Assembly: GCF_013410775.1 (NCBI RefSeq)
Contig: NZ_JACCFH010000001.1
Location: 2,914,001 to 2,978,000 of the forward strand
Direction of reading: 5' to 3'
Length of the DNA: 64,000 bases
Source of the DNA: Sphaerotilus montanus
GTDB taxonomy: Bacteria > Pseudomonadota > Gammaproteobacteria > Burkholderiales > Burkholderiaceae_C
Every line of letters begins with the position of its first letter. Within the stretch, counting starts at the first letter, position 1. The notes beneath the pieces are model-generated. The model had not been told where the DNA came from, made no database searches, and saw only the letters and a list, made by a program, of their open reading frames with translations. Positions 55,752 to 63,383 of the stretch are shown piece after piece. The translations under genes were made by a program, and so were the position numbers.

Positions 55752-55920
55752 GGGCAGCTCTCGGGATGGGGGGCCGAACGGGCGGGGGTGTGATTCTGGC
55801 CCAGTCGGCGGGTCCGGTGGCACCTGGGGGTGCGGACCAGCTGGAAGTGGCGGTGGTTTCTGGAGAGACACTTCTGTTTAAAGGAAGTGAATATTCTATT
55901 TATTCGACTATACGCGAAGT

Positions 55921-55942
55921 GTCGGAACCCCTAGATTCCGAC
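55921..55942 (+). other. Hairpin directly before the TerC start codon
   Basis: GTCGGAA (55921-55927) pairs with TTCCGAC (55936-55942) over an 8-base loop, and the ATG is at 55944. No Shine-Dalgarno sequence lies between. The stem would compete with ribosome loading, so it may be a control element or the end of a longer leader. I do not recognise the Mn-sensing yybP-ykoY riboswitch in the 190-base upstream region. Confidence 0.55.
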
Positions 55943-55943
55943 C

Positions 55944-56723
55944 ATGGAATTCCTCTTCGACCCCAATCTCTGGATCGCTTTCGCGATGTTGACCACCCTG
56001 GAAATCGTCCTGGGCATCGACAACATCATCTTCATCTCCATCCTCGTCGGCCGGCTGCCACCCGAGCAGCGGGACTTCGCACGGCGACTCGGCCTGGGCT
56101 TCGCGATGGTGTCGCGGCTGCTGCTGCTGTTCTCGCTGAGCTGGGTGATGGGCCTGAAGGAAGACCTCTTCACCGTGCTGGGCACCGGCATCAGCGGCCG
56201 TGACCTCGTGCTGCTCGGCGGTGGCCTGTTCCTGCTCTACAAGGCCACGCACGAGATCTTCGTCGAGGTCGAGGCCCGCGAGGAAGATGGCCCGCCACCG
56301 GCAGACGCTGCCGCGATGAAGGCGGCTGGCCAGCGCGCGCTGTGGGCGACGATCGGCCAGATCGGTGTGATCGACATCGTCTTCTCGCTGGACTCGGTGA
56401 TCACCGCGGTCGGCATGGTCGACCAGCTCGGCGTGATGGTGGCGGCCGTGATCGCGGCGGTCGGTGTGATGCTGTTCGCAGCCAAGCCGATCGGCGACTT
56501 CGTGGATGCCCACCCGTCGGTCAAGGTGCTGGCGCTGGCCTTCCTCGTGATGGTGGGCATGGCGCTGACCGGCGAGGCGCTGGACCTGCACATTCCGAAG
56601 GGTTACCTGTACGCCGCGATGGCCTTCTCGCTCGGTGTGGAGGCCCTCAACATCCGCGCCCGTGCCAAGCGCCAGCGCATCCGCGAGGCAGCGGCCCGGG
56701 ACGCGGCGACCGCCTCCGCCTGA
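55944..56723 (+). CDS. TerC-family integral membrane protein
   Basis: This 259-residue inner-membrane protein has about seven helices. The TerC signature is clear in both halves: TLEIVLGIDNIIFISILVGRLPP (residues 18-40) and VIDIVFSLDSVITAVGM (about 147-163), with the acidic residues inside membrane segments that suggest metal-ion passage. A charged linker lies at about 105-130 (EVEAREEDGPPPAD). Family members of this YoaE/YgdQ-like type have been linked to manganese export or tellurite resistance. It is a single gene with an unusual leader hairpin, convergent with an unknown gene. Confidence 0.9.
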   Translation: MEFLFDPNLWIAFAMLTTLEIVLGIDNIIFISILVGRLPPEQRDFARRLGLGFAMVSRLLLLFSLSWVMGLKEDLFTVLGTGISGRDLVLLGGGLFLLYKATHEIFVEVEAREEDGPPPADAAAMKAAGQRALWATIGQIGVIDIVFSLDSVITAVGMVDQLGVMVAAVIAAVGVMLFAAKPIGDFVDAHPSVKVLALAFLVMVGMALTGEALDLHIPKGYLYAAMAFSLGVEALNIRARAKRQRIREAAARDAATASA

Positions 56724-56744
56724 CCTGCGCGACCTGGGCCGGCG

Positions 56745-57401
56745 TCAGAATCCGCCGACCGGCCCAGGTACACCAGGGTGGCGGCGGTTGACCGTGACCT
56801 TCATCTCGTCCGGCAGCGGCGTGGTCTGGCCAGCATCGTGCTGCACCACCCGTTCGCCCGAGGCCGCCGCCGCGGGCACCGCTGCCCGCTCGGCCAGTCG
56901 CGCCGAGCGGGCATCCGCCATGCGCTGGCGGACCTCTTCTGCCGGGCTCACCGGTAGCGTGTAGAGCACCGGCCCTTCGGCCAGGCCCAGCGTGACCGCC
57001 TCCGCGGTGACCCCACGCAGCCGCAGCGCCGATCCGGCCACGGCCGTGCCTTCGGTCTGGGCCTGCAACTGACCATCCAGCAACAGCGTCGCCTGCGGTG
57101 GCCAGGCGTCCGGCTGGGTCGATACCAGCACGATGCCCGGTGGCAGCGTGGCCGGCAACTGACCGACCGCTGCTGGCGTCGGCGCAGGTCGGTCGGTCGA
57201 GGCTGACGCCGCAAGGGGCCGGACCGCCAGGTCCGCGCTGGCGGCAGCGCCTTGCGCAACCGCCGGCGCATCGCCCGGCGCGTACAGATCGCGCAGACAG
57301 ACGCCGACTCCCCCCACCGCAACCAGTGTCGCCAGCAGGGCGACAAGCCGCCGTGCGGGCGATGCCGGCCGGGCCGGAACGGATGGTTTTCTTGCTTGCA
57401 T
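56745..57401 (-). CDS. Unknown membrane-anchored protein
   Basis: I do not recognise a family for this 218-residue protein. It has a short basic N-terminus (MQARKPSVPARPASPARR), one membrane segment (VALLATLVAVGGVGVCL), a long Ala/Pro-rich linker (about 45-95) and a small beta-rich part PQATLLLDGQLQAQTEG...LRLRGVTAEAVTLGLAEG (about 100-155) that recalls pilus or type II secretion assembly proteins such as GspC-like periplasmic domains. The tail is Ala-rich and ends PGPVGGF. Start 57401 is preferred over 57425. It is convergent with terC. Confidence 0.65.
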   Translation of the reverse strand: MQARKPSVPARPASPARRLVALLATLVAVGGVGVCLRDLYAPGDAPAVAQGAAASADLAVRPLAASASTDRPAPTPAAVGQLPATLPPGIVLVSTQPDAWPPQATLLLDGQLQAQTEGTAVAGSALRLRGVTAEAVTLGLAEGPVLYTLPVSPAEEVRQRMADARSARLAERAAVPAAAASGERVVQHDAGQTTPLPDEMKVTVNRRHPGVPGPVGGF

Positions 57402-57573
57402 GGGTATCCCGCTGTCTCTTGACAAGAGTCATTTTCCTTTTGGCAATTTTCATGCGAATGGCCGACTTTGGTGCCGATCCGGCCCACCTGAACGCATGAT
57501 GAAGGTGCGGGGGATGTGTTTCGATGAACGCAACCTTGGCCTCGTGCTTTGTTAAGATGAATCAGGATGTAAA

Positions 57574-57585
57574 TTTGTAAACAAA
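57574..57585. promoter_or_regulatory. AT-rich inverted repeat before the SCO gene
   Basis: TTTGTAAACAAA has 5-bp arms TTTGT and ACAAA, and lies 13 bases before the SCO start in an AT-rich stretch that stands out from the surrounding GC-rich DNA. It could be an operator. No Shine-Dalgarno sequence is evident before the ATG. Confidence 0.4.
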
Positions 57586-57598
57586 AGAAAACTATTTC

Positions 57599-58198
57599 AT
57601 GGCTTCCCCGGATTGGTTCGTGCGGCTTGTTCCAGCCTTGTTGCTGGCGGTGGCATTCCTGGCTGCCCCGGCGCACGGGCACCTGCCCGCCGCGGGCTCC
57701 GATGCCACGGCCGCGGTGCGGCGCAGCGAGCAGCGCTACCAGATCCCTGCGGTGAAGGTGCTCACCGCCGACGGCCGGGCGCAGGCACTGCGGCCCTTGA
57801 TCGACGACGGTCGGCCCGTGGTGCTGACCTTCCTCTACACGTCCTGCACCACGGTCTGTCCCGTGACCAGCCACGTGATCGACGAATTCGTGCGCGCCCT
57901 CGGCCCCGAGGCACTACAGGTCAACGTCGTGTCGGTGTCGATCGACCCGGACCACGACACCGTCGCCCGCCTCGCCGAACACGCCCGCAGCCGGGGTGCC
58001 CGGGGCACCTTCGTCACGGGTGATCCGCAGTCTTCGGAGACCGTGCAGCGTGCCTTCGATGCCTGGCGCGGCGACAAGATGAACCACGACGCGGTGATCT
58101 TCCTGCGCGCGCCGGCCAGTCCGGTCTGGGTCCGGCTGGACGGACTCGTCAGCCCGCGCCGCCTGCTGGACGAATACCGCCGGCTCAAGCCCGCGTGA
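57599..58198 (+). CDS. SCO1/SenC-family copper chaperone-like protein
   Basis: This 199-residue exported thioredoxin-fold protein has a signal peptide or anchor at residues 1-27. The copper site is complete: C83 and C87 in LYTSCTTVCPVTS and H163 in DKMNHDAVIFL. SIDPDHDTVARLAEHARSRG is the family middle part. SCO proteins deliver copper to cytochrome oxidase or serve as periplasmic reductases. Here it precedes a multicopper oxidase by 40 bases, so it may metallate that enzyme. The length is normal. Confidence 0.92.
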   Translation: MASPDWFVRLVPALLLAVAFLAAPAHGHLPAAGSDATAAVRRSEQRYQIPAVKVLTADGRAQALRPLIDDGRPVVLTFLYTSCTTVCPVTSHVIDEFVRALGPEALQVNVVSVSIDPDHDTVARLAEHARSRGARGTFVTGDPQSSETVQRAFDAWRGDKMNHDAVIFLRAPASPVWVRLDGLVSPRRLLDEYRRLKPA

Positions 58199-58238
58199 CC
58201 CTGCCTTCCCCCGCATCCCCGAGACCAGCGAGACCGCC

Positions 58239-60152
58239 ATGCCCGACCACGCCGACACGCCCCGCACCAGCCGCCGCCATTTCCTCCGCTGCACTGCCGG
58301 CACCGCCGCGGTGACGGCCTCGCTGTCCTTCGCGCCAGGCCGTGCGCTGGCGGCGGTGCAGGGCACCAATTCCCGCTGGGCGGTGACCTCCGATCCGGCG
58401 CTGTGGCAACAGGCCTGGGCGCGTCGCTTCACCAACGTGCTGCCCAACCCGCTGGCCGCGGCCGGCCTCTACAAGCCCACCGTCGGCGCGTCTGACTACA
58501 CCATCGGTGCCGGCCAGGCCACTGCGGACGTGCTCGGCGTGCCCGGCATCACCACCACCATCTGGGGTTATGCCAACCAGGAAACCGGCCCCACCTTCCC
58601 GGGCCGCACGCTGCAGGCCAGCAAGGGTGTGCCGATCACCGTGCACTGGGTGAACCGCCTCGTCAACGCCAGCGGCCAGGCGCTGCCGCACCTCCTGCCC
58701 GTCGACCAGACGATGACGATCCAGACGCCGACCACCGGCGTGCCGCTGGCGGTGCACCACCACGGCAGCAACTCGGCCGCCGAGTTCGACGGCGGCCCCG
58801 ACCAGTGGGCTACGCCGCTGCGCCGCCAGACCGGGCCGGGCATCAACGGCAACGCGGTGCAGGTCGGCACGGCCGAGGCCATCACCTACGTCTACGACAA
58901 CAACCAGGAAGCCTCGCTGCACTGGTACCACGACCACGCGGAAAGCCTCACCGGGGTGAACGTGCAGGCGGGTCTGGCCGGGCTCTATGTCGTGCGCGAT
59001 GCCAACGAGAAGGCGTTGCAGACAGGCTGGAAGATCCCGGCCGCCAAGCACGAGGTCGCGCTGGTGCTGCAGGACCGCACCTTCGACGCCCAGGGCCAGT
59101 TCGTCTACTCGGCCAACCCGGCCAACTCGCCCACGCCGCTGCCGGGCAACTTCCCCGCCAACAGCCCGAGCCACATGCCGGAGGTGTTCGGCGACGTCAT
59201 CCTGGTCAACGGCAAGGCCTGGCCGAGCCTGTCGGTGGAGCCGCGGCCCTACCGGTTCCGCATCCTGAACGGGTCCGACTCGCGCTTCTTCACGCTGAAG
59301 AACTCGGCGCCGACCTGGGTGCCGATGCACGTGATCGGTAACGACCTCGGGTTTCTTAACAACCCGGTCGCGGTGGGCGCTGCCGGGCTGACCATCGCAC
59401 CGGGCGAGCGCTACGACGTGGTGATCGATTTTTCATGGGCGCTGCTGGTGGGGCTGAAGGTCGATCTGCTCAACTCGGCGCCGACGCCATTCCCGCTGGG
59501 CGGACCGCCCTCGGCAGGCACGGCCACGGTGATGCGCTTCAACGTCGGCCTGCTGGCCAACCTGCTGGTGCCGAAGTCGCTCATGAGCACGCTGCACACG
59601 CTGCGCGGCAGCAACGGCACGCCGGTGCTGGCCGCTTCGGCCGGCGACACGGCCGCGACGCCGGTGCGCCGCATCCTGCTGGGTGAAGGCACCGACGAGT
59701 ACGGCCGCATCAACCCGATGCTGGGCGTCTACGACCCGACCGGCGCGAAGAACCTCGGCACCCAGGGCTTCAACGACCCGGCCACCGAGACGCCGAAGCT
59801 CGGCAGCACGGAGGTCTGGGAGTTCTGGAACACCACGGTCGATGCCCACCCGGTCCACCTGCACCTGGTCAAGTTCCGCATCAAGAACCGCCAGGCCTTC
59901 ACCGGCACCATCCAGTCCACCGCGATGCGCAATGGCTGGACGGGGGTGCAGCTCCAGCCCGGCGCGACCCTGAGCGGTGCGGCCGTGGCGCCGGCCGCCA
60001 CCGAGCGCGGCTGGAAGGACACCGTCCTGTGCCCGCCGGGCCAGGTCACGCGCATCGTCATGGCCTTCGACCGCCCCGGCAAGTTCGTCTACCACTGCCA
60101 CATCCTGTCGCACGAGGACCACGACATGATGCGGTGGTACCAGGTCGCCTGA
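58239..60152 (+). CDS. Tat-exported multicopper oxidase (CotA/bilirubin-oxidase-like)
   Basis: This 637-residue three-domain oxidase has the twin-arginine signal SRRHFLRC at residues 11-18 with cleavage near GRALA. All four copper motifs are readable: HHHG at 173-176, HWYHDH at 228-233, HPVHLHLVKF in the last domain and HCHILSHEDHDMM at 619-631, with C620 and axial M630 or M631 for the type 1 copper. This HEDHDMM form is like CotA and bilirubin oxidases. It probably oxidises a phenolic, metal ion or porphyrin substrate in the periplasm with reduction of oxygen to water. It follows the SCO gene. There is no Met-rich loop of CueO type. Confidence 0.93.
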   Translation: MPDHADTPRTSRRHFLRCTAGTAAVTASLSFAPGRALAAVQGTNSRWAVTSDPALWQQAWARRFTNVLPNPLAAAGLYKPTVGASDYTIGAGQATADVLGVPGITTTIWGYANQETGPTFPGRTLQASKGVPITVHWVNRLVNASGQALPHLLPVDQTMTIQTPTTGVPLAVHHHGSNSAAEFDGGPDQWATPLRRQTGPGINGNAVQVGTAEAITYVYDNNQEASLHWYHDHAESLTGVNVQAGLAGLYVVRDANEKALQTGWKIPAAKHEVALVLQDRTFDAQGQFVYSANPANSPTPLPGNFPANSPSHMPEVFGDVILVNGKAWPSLSVEPRPYRFRILNGSDSRFFTLKNSAPTWVPMHVIGNDLGFLNNPVAVGAAGLTIAPGERYDVVIDFSWALLVGLKVDLLNSAPTPFPLGGPPSAGTATVMRFNVGLLANLLVPKSLMSTLHTLRGSNGTPVLAASAGDTAATPVRRILLGEGTDEYGRINPMLGVYDPTGAKNLGTQGFNDPATETPKLGSTEVWEFWNTTVDAHPVHLHLVKFRIKNRQAFTGTIQSTAMRNGWTGVQLQPGATLSGAAVAPAATERGWKDTVLCPPGQVTRIVMAFDRPGKFVYHCHILSHEDHDMMRWYQVA

Positions 60153-61757
60153 TCAGCGGTTGGCGTTGAGCACTGGCGACATCGGCACCAGCGTGCGGTG
60201 ATCCGGGGGCGCCCAGCCCTGGATCTGTCCGACTTGTGCAGCCACACGCTGGCCCTGGCCCAGCGACAGCCGCAGGTAGGTGCCGGCTGCGGCGCGGTTG
60301 TTGACGCCGGCTTCCAGGCGCTCCAGCACATGCTCGACCGACCAGGCGCCGCGGCTGCGCTGCAGCGCGTCGGTGAAGAAGTAGGCCGCGGCGTAGACCT
60401 CGCCCTGCAGTGGCGTGGCCTGCAGCGGGTCCAGGCCGAGGGTGCGCAGCCACGGCTGCAGGCTGGTGACGGCGGTGGCACGCCAGCGCTCCGGCGTGGA
60501 CCGCAGCGACGCCCAGCGCACCCGCGCCCGCCACGCCGGAGCCAGATCCAGCGCCTCGGCGGGCGCGAGCTGCCCTGACAGCCAGACTGCGGGCAGCGCA
60601 TCGGCCTGCCGAAGGGCGGCTGGTGGCGCGAGCAGTGCCTGGACCTGCGGCGTCGGCAGCCAGGCGACCACCAGCTCGTTCGCTGCGCCCAGGGGCTGAC
60701 CCGCAGCGATCGGCTGCACGCGCAGATCCCGCAGTTGCACGTCCGGGCTGCCAGCGGCCAGCGCCGACTGGAAGATCTGCGCGGCACCGTGCCCGGCATC
60801 CGAATCGAACCAGACCTGCACCCGCGCAGGCACCGTGCCCAGTGCGGCGACGGCGCGTGCCGCGACCCGTGCTTCGGCGGACAGTCCCTCGGACAGGTAG
60901 AGCGCATGGTGCCGTCCGGCCGGTGGCGGCGCCGGTGCAGCATCGACGAGCGGGAAGACACAGGGCAGCGAGGCGGCCTCGCAGAAGGCCTCGACTGGCG
61001 TCCACTGTGCCGCCCCGGCGCCGGAGACCACGGCGTACACCGGCTGCTCGGCCAGCCGCTGCTGCAGCTGCGCGGTCCAGCCCGCGGCATCGCCCGTCAG
61101 CCGCCAGACGTGCAGCGCCACGCGCACGTCGCCAAAGCGCTGCTGGCGCGCCCAGGCCGACAGCGTGGTCTCGACCGCTTCGCGGCGCGCCGCCGGTGCG
61201 TCGGGCGTGACGATGGTGGCGAGGTGCAGCGTGTGGTCCACCAGCCCCCGCAGCGAGGCCCCACCGACCGGGCCGAGCCGCTCCAGCCAGGCGAAGAGAT
61301 CGGCGACCGCCGCATCGTCCAGCGCGTAACGTGGCATCCACGGTGCCAGCACCCCTCCCGCCGGATCGACGCCGGTGCGCAGTGCCCGCGCGAAACTGTC
61401 CGCCGTGTAGGCGGGCCGGCGCTCGGTCCGTGTCCCGGCGATCTCGATTCCCGGCGCGGCACGTCCGACCGCCGCCGTCCGGCCGGGCGCCAGCAGGCTC
61501 GCTGCGGTGATCGGCGGCACGCGCAGCCGGCCCTCCTGGTCGCCCATGCCGCTGCGCCGGTGGCACTGCGCACACGCGGCGGCCGGGCCGGTCATGTCCG
61601 GCAGATCCGTGCGACGTGCACGCAAGCGGCTGCCATCCGGCAGCCGGCCTTCGAGGTGAATGGCCTGTCCCCGCACAGGATCGCCCGCCTCCGTTGCGCC
61701 GGCATGCGCGAAGGGCCATCCGATGGCCAGCAGCAGTGTGGTGACAAGATGTTTCAT
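60153..61757 (-). CDS. Cytochrome c fused to a type I periplasmic-binding-protein-like domain
   Basis: This is a 534-residue exported protein. The signal peptide MKHLVTTLLLAIGWPFAHA is followed by a cytochrome c domain with heme motif CAQCH (C62, C65, H66) and candidate axial M141 in APWMPRYALDDAAVADLFAWLERL. Residues about 165-534 look like a Leu/Ile/Val- or amide-type periplasmic binding fold (HTLHLATIVTPDAPAARREAVE; VYAVVSGAG; VQVWFDSDAGHGAAQIFQSAL; VVAWLPTPQVQALL; GEVYAAAYFFTDAL). It lies convergent with the multicopper oxidase gene, their stops directly adjacent. A ligand-sensing electron carrier or quinone- or amine-linked redox partner is possible. I know of no defined function. Confidence 0.75.
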   Translation of the reverse strand: MKHLVTTLLLAIGWPFAHAGATEAGDPVRGQAIHLEGRLPDGSRLRARRTDLPDMTGPAAACAQCHRRSGMGDQEGRLRVPPITAASLLAPGRTAAVGRAAPGIEIAGTRTERRPAYTADSFARALRTGVDPAGGVLAPWMPRYALDDAAVADLFAWLERLGPVGGASLRGLVDHTLHLATIVTPDAPAARREAVETTLSAWARQQRFGDVRVALHVWRLTGDAAGWTAQLQQRLAEQPVYAVVSGAGAAQWTPVEAFCEAASLPCVFPLVDAAPAPPPAGRHHALYLSEGLSAEARVAARAVAALGTVPARVQVWFDSDAGHGAAQIFQSALAAGSPDVQLRDLRVQPIAAGQPLGAANELVVAWLPTPQVQALLAPPAALRQADALPAVWLSGQLAPAEALDLAPAWRARVRWASLRSTPERWRATAVTSLQPWLRTLGLDPLQATPLQGEVYAAAYFFTDALQRSRGAWSVEHVLERLEAGVNNRAAAGTYLRLSLGQGQRVAAQVGQIQGWAPPDHRTLVPMSPVLNANR

Positions 61758-61824
61758 GCGGTCAGTGTGCCGCAGGGCAGGGATGGGTCACTGTTCAAAA
61801 ATATGTTCCATGGAAAACACCAAT

Positions 61825-61838
61825 AGAAAAATATTTCC
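61825..61838. promoter_or_regulatory. IolR-type operator upstream of iolG
   Basis: AGAAAAATATTTCC fits GGAA-N6-TTCC with the same first-base change as the site at 47781-47794, and both are followed by a short AT-rich run. It overlaps the predicted -35 box of iolG. A half-site TTCC lies 29 bases upstream (61806-61809). Confidence 0.65.
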
Positions 61839-61862
61839 AATATCCGGGTCGCTCGCTATAGT
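61834..61862 (+). promoter_or_regulatory. Candidate iolG promoter
   Basis: TTTCCA (61834-61839) and TATAGT (61857-61862) are 17 bases apart, 40 bases before the iolG start. The -35 match is weak, the -10 good. The operator overlapping the -35 box suits repression by an RpiR-type protein. Confidence 0.5.
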
Positions 61863-61901
61863 TTCGTCCACGCTCCCACTCCCAAGTCCCCAGGAAACTC
61901 C

Positions 61902-62897
61902 ATGAACAACGTAGCCGTCTTTGGCGCCGGTCGCATCGGCCGCATCCACGCTGCCAACCTCGCCAGCCAGCCCGGCGTGACGCTCAAGTCCATCTGCGAC
62001 CCGGTCGGCGACAGCGCCGCCCAGCTCGCCCAGCAGCTCGGCGCCCAGGTCTCCACCATCGAGGCCGTGCTGGCCGATCCGTCGATCGACGTGGTCGCCA
62101 TCACCTCGCCCACCTCCACCCACTCCGACCTGATCACCCGCGCCGCCGCTGCCGGCAAGCACATCTTCTGCGAGAAGCCGGTGGACCTGTCGGTGCCGCG
62201 CGCCATCGCCTGCGGTGAGGCGGTCAAGGCCGCGGGGGTCGCCTGCATGATCGGCTTCCAGCGCCGCTTCGACCCCACCTTCAACGAAGCCCGCACCCGC
62301 ATGGACCGCGGCGACATCGGCAACCCCGAGATGCTGATCATCACCAGCCGTGATCCGGGCGCCCCGCCGGCCGAGTACATCAAGGCCTCGGGCGGCATCT
62401 TCCGCGACATGCTGATCCACGACCTGGACGTGTTCCGCTGGATCCTGTGCGCGGATGGCGACGAGGCCGAGTGGCTGAGCGCGACCGGCTCGGTGCTGAC
62501 GGACCCGGCGATCGCTGATCTGGGCGACTTCGACAGCACGGCGGTGACGATCCGCACGAAGCAGGGCCGCCTCTGCCAGATCAACACCACCCGCCGCGCC
62601 GCGTATGGCTACGACCAGCGCTTCGAGGTGCTGGGCTCGGCCGGCATGCTGCAGTGTGGCAACCACACGCCCAGCCAGGTCGTGCAGTGGGACGCCAACG
62701 GCATCACCGCGGACAAGCCCGAAGCCTTCTTCCTGCAGCGCTACGCGGCGGCCTACAAGCTGGAGATCGCGCACTTCTTCGAGTGCCTGCAGAGCGGCGC
62801 GCCGTTCCGCACGACGGTGGCCGATGGGGTGAAGGCGCAGATCCTCGCCGATGCGGCGTCCGAGAGCGCGCACAGCGGCCAGCCGGTGCGCTTCTGA
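61902..62897 (+). CDS. iolG: Inositol 2-dehydrogenase IolG
   Basis: This 331-residue NAD-dependent dehydrogenase of the Gfo/Idh/MocA family oxidises myo-inositol to 2-keto-myo-inositol, the first step before IolE. The Rossmann start is VAVFGAGRIGRIHAANL, the catalytic Lys lies in FCEKPVDLS (about residue 95), and IGFQRRFDPTF, GGIFRDMLIHDLDVFRWI and FLQRYAAAYKLEIAHF are typical of IolG/IdhA. AGGAAA precedes the start. It stands alone about 10 kb from the end of the iol transporter-regulator operon but carries a matching operator. Confidence 0.93.
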   Translation: MNNVAVFGAGRIGRIHAANLASQPGVTLKSICDPVGDSAAQLAQQLGAQVSTIEAVLADPSIDVVAITSPTSTHSDLITRAAAAGKHIFCEKPVDLSVPRAIACGEAVKAAGVACMIGFQRRFDPTFNEARTRMDRGDIGNPEMLIITSRDPGAPPAEYIKASGGIFRDMLIHDLDVFRWILCADGDEAEWLSATGSVLTDPAIADLGDFDSTAVTIRTKQGRLCQINTTRRAAYGYDQRFEVLGSAGMLQCGNHTPSQVVQWDANGITADKPEAFFLQRYAAAYKLEIAHFFECLQSGAPFRTTVADGVKAQILADAASESAHSGQPVRF

Positions 62898-62921
62898 GCG
62901 GCCGCAGGCGGTTGGCCGGAT

Positions 62922-63383
62922 TCAGATCACAGCAGCGCGGTCGTATGCCTGGAGGTGCTGGTCGCGTGACCAGATGTAGACCCGGCGTGCTGCGTTCTGG
63001 GCACACAGTCGCTTCCAGTCGTGGATGATCGACAAGTCGCCCAGACCACTGCCTCGCCCGGCGTGGTCTGGAAACTCGGCCAGCCACTGGCGCAAGTCGT
63101 CGGTGCGCAAGAAGCTGATGGGCTTGAACGGGGACTTGCCCTCCAGTGCCTGTCCGACCTGTGCGACGAACCGCTGCGCGCAGCGTCGGCGCAGCGTGCC
63201 GTCACCGACCTGACCGATGTGGTTGCCCGTCTCCAGCACCGTGGTCATTGGCAGGAACAAGGTCTGCCCCTCTTCGATCCGCGTGGCGAGCGCGGACCGG
63301 GTTACGGCACAGTGCTGTGACTTGCCCGGCACATCCAGGATCTCGACCAGGACCGAGGTGTCGAGCAGGCAGACCGCGTTCAC
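62922..63383 (-). CDS. PIN-domain protein (VapC-like predicted RNase)
   Basis: This is a 153-residue single PIN-domain protein. Acidic residues that would hold metal are D8 in CLLDTSVLVEI, E51 in TVLETGNHIG, D116 in GLGDLSIIHDW and D141 in WSRDQHLQAYD, in the usual order for this nuclease fold. The start overlaps the stop of the upstream ATPase gene by four bases (ATGA), so the two are translationally coupled. No VapB-like antitoxin is next to it on the window side. The ATPase partner suggests a two-gene unit rather than a classical toxin-antitoxin pair. Confidence 0.8.
   Translation of the reverse strand: MNAVCLLDTSVLVEILDVPGKSQHCAVTRSALATRIEEGQTLFLPMTTVLETGNHIGQVGDGTLRRRCAQRFVAQVGQALEGKSPFKPISFLRTDDLRQWLAEFPDHAGRGSGLGDLSIIHDWKRLCAQNAARRVYIWSRDQHLQAYDRAAVI

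Noticed and set aside
55752-55943. yybP-ykoY manganese riboswitch upstream of the TerC gene
   Set aside because: The conserved loop sequences could not be found in this 190-base stretch; only a simple hairpin beside the start codon is visible.
58239-60152. Multicopper oxidase as a MofA-type manganese oxidase of Leptothrix
   Set aside because: The protein is a standard three-domain enzyme of 637 residues with CotA-like copper motifs, whereas MofA as I recall it is far larger. Manganese oxidation stays only a possibility.
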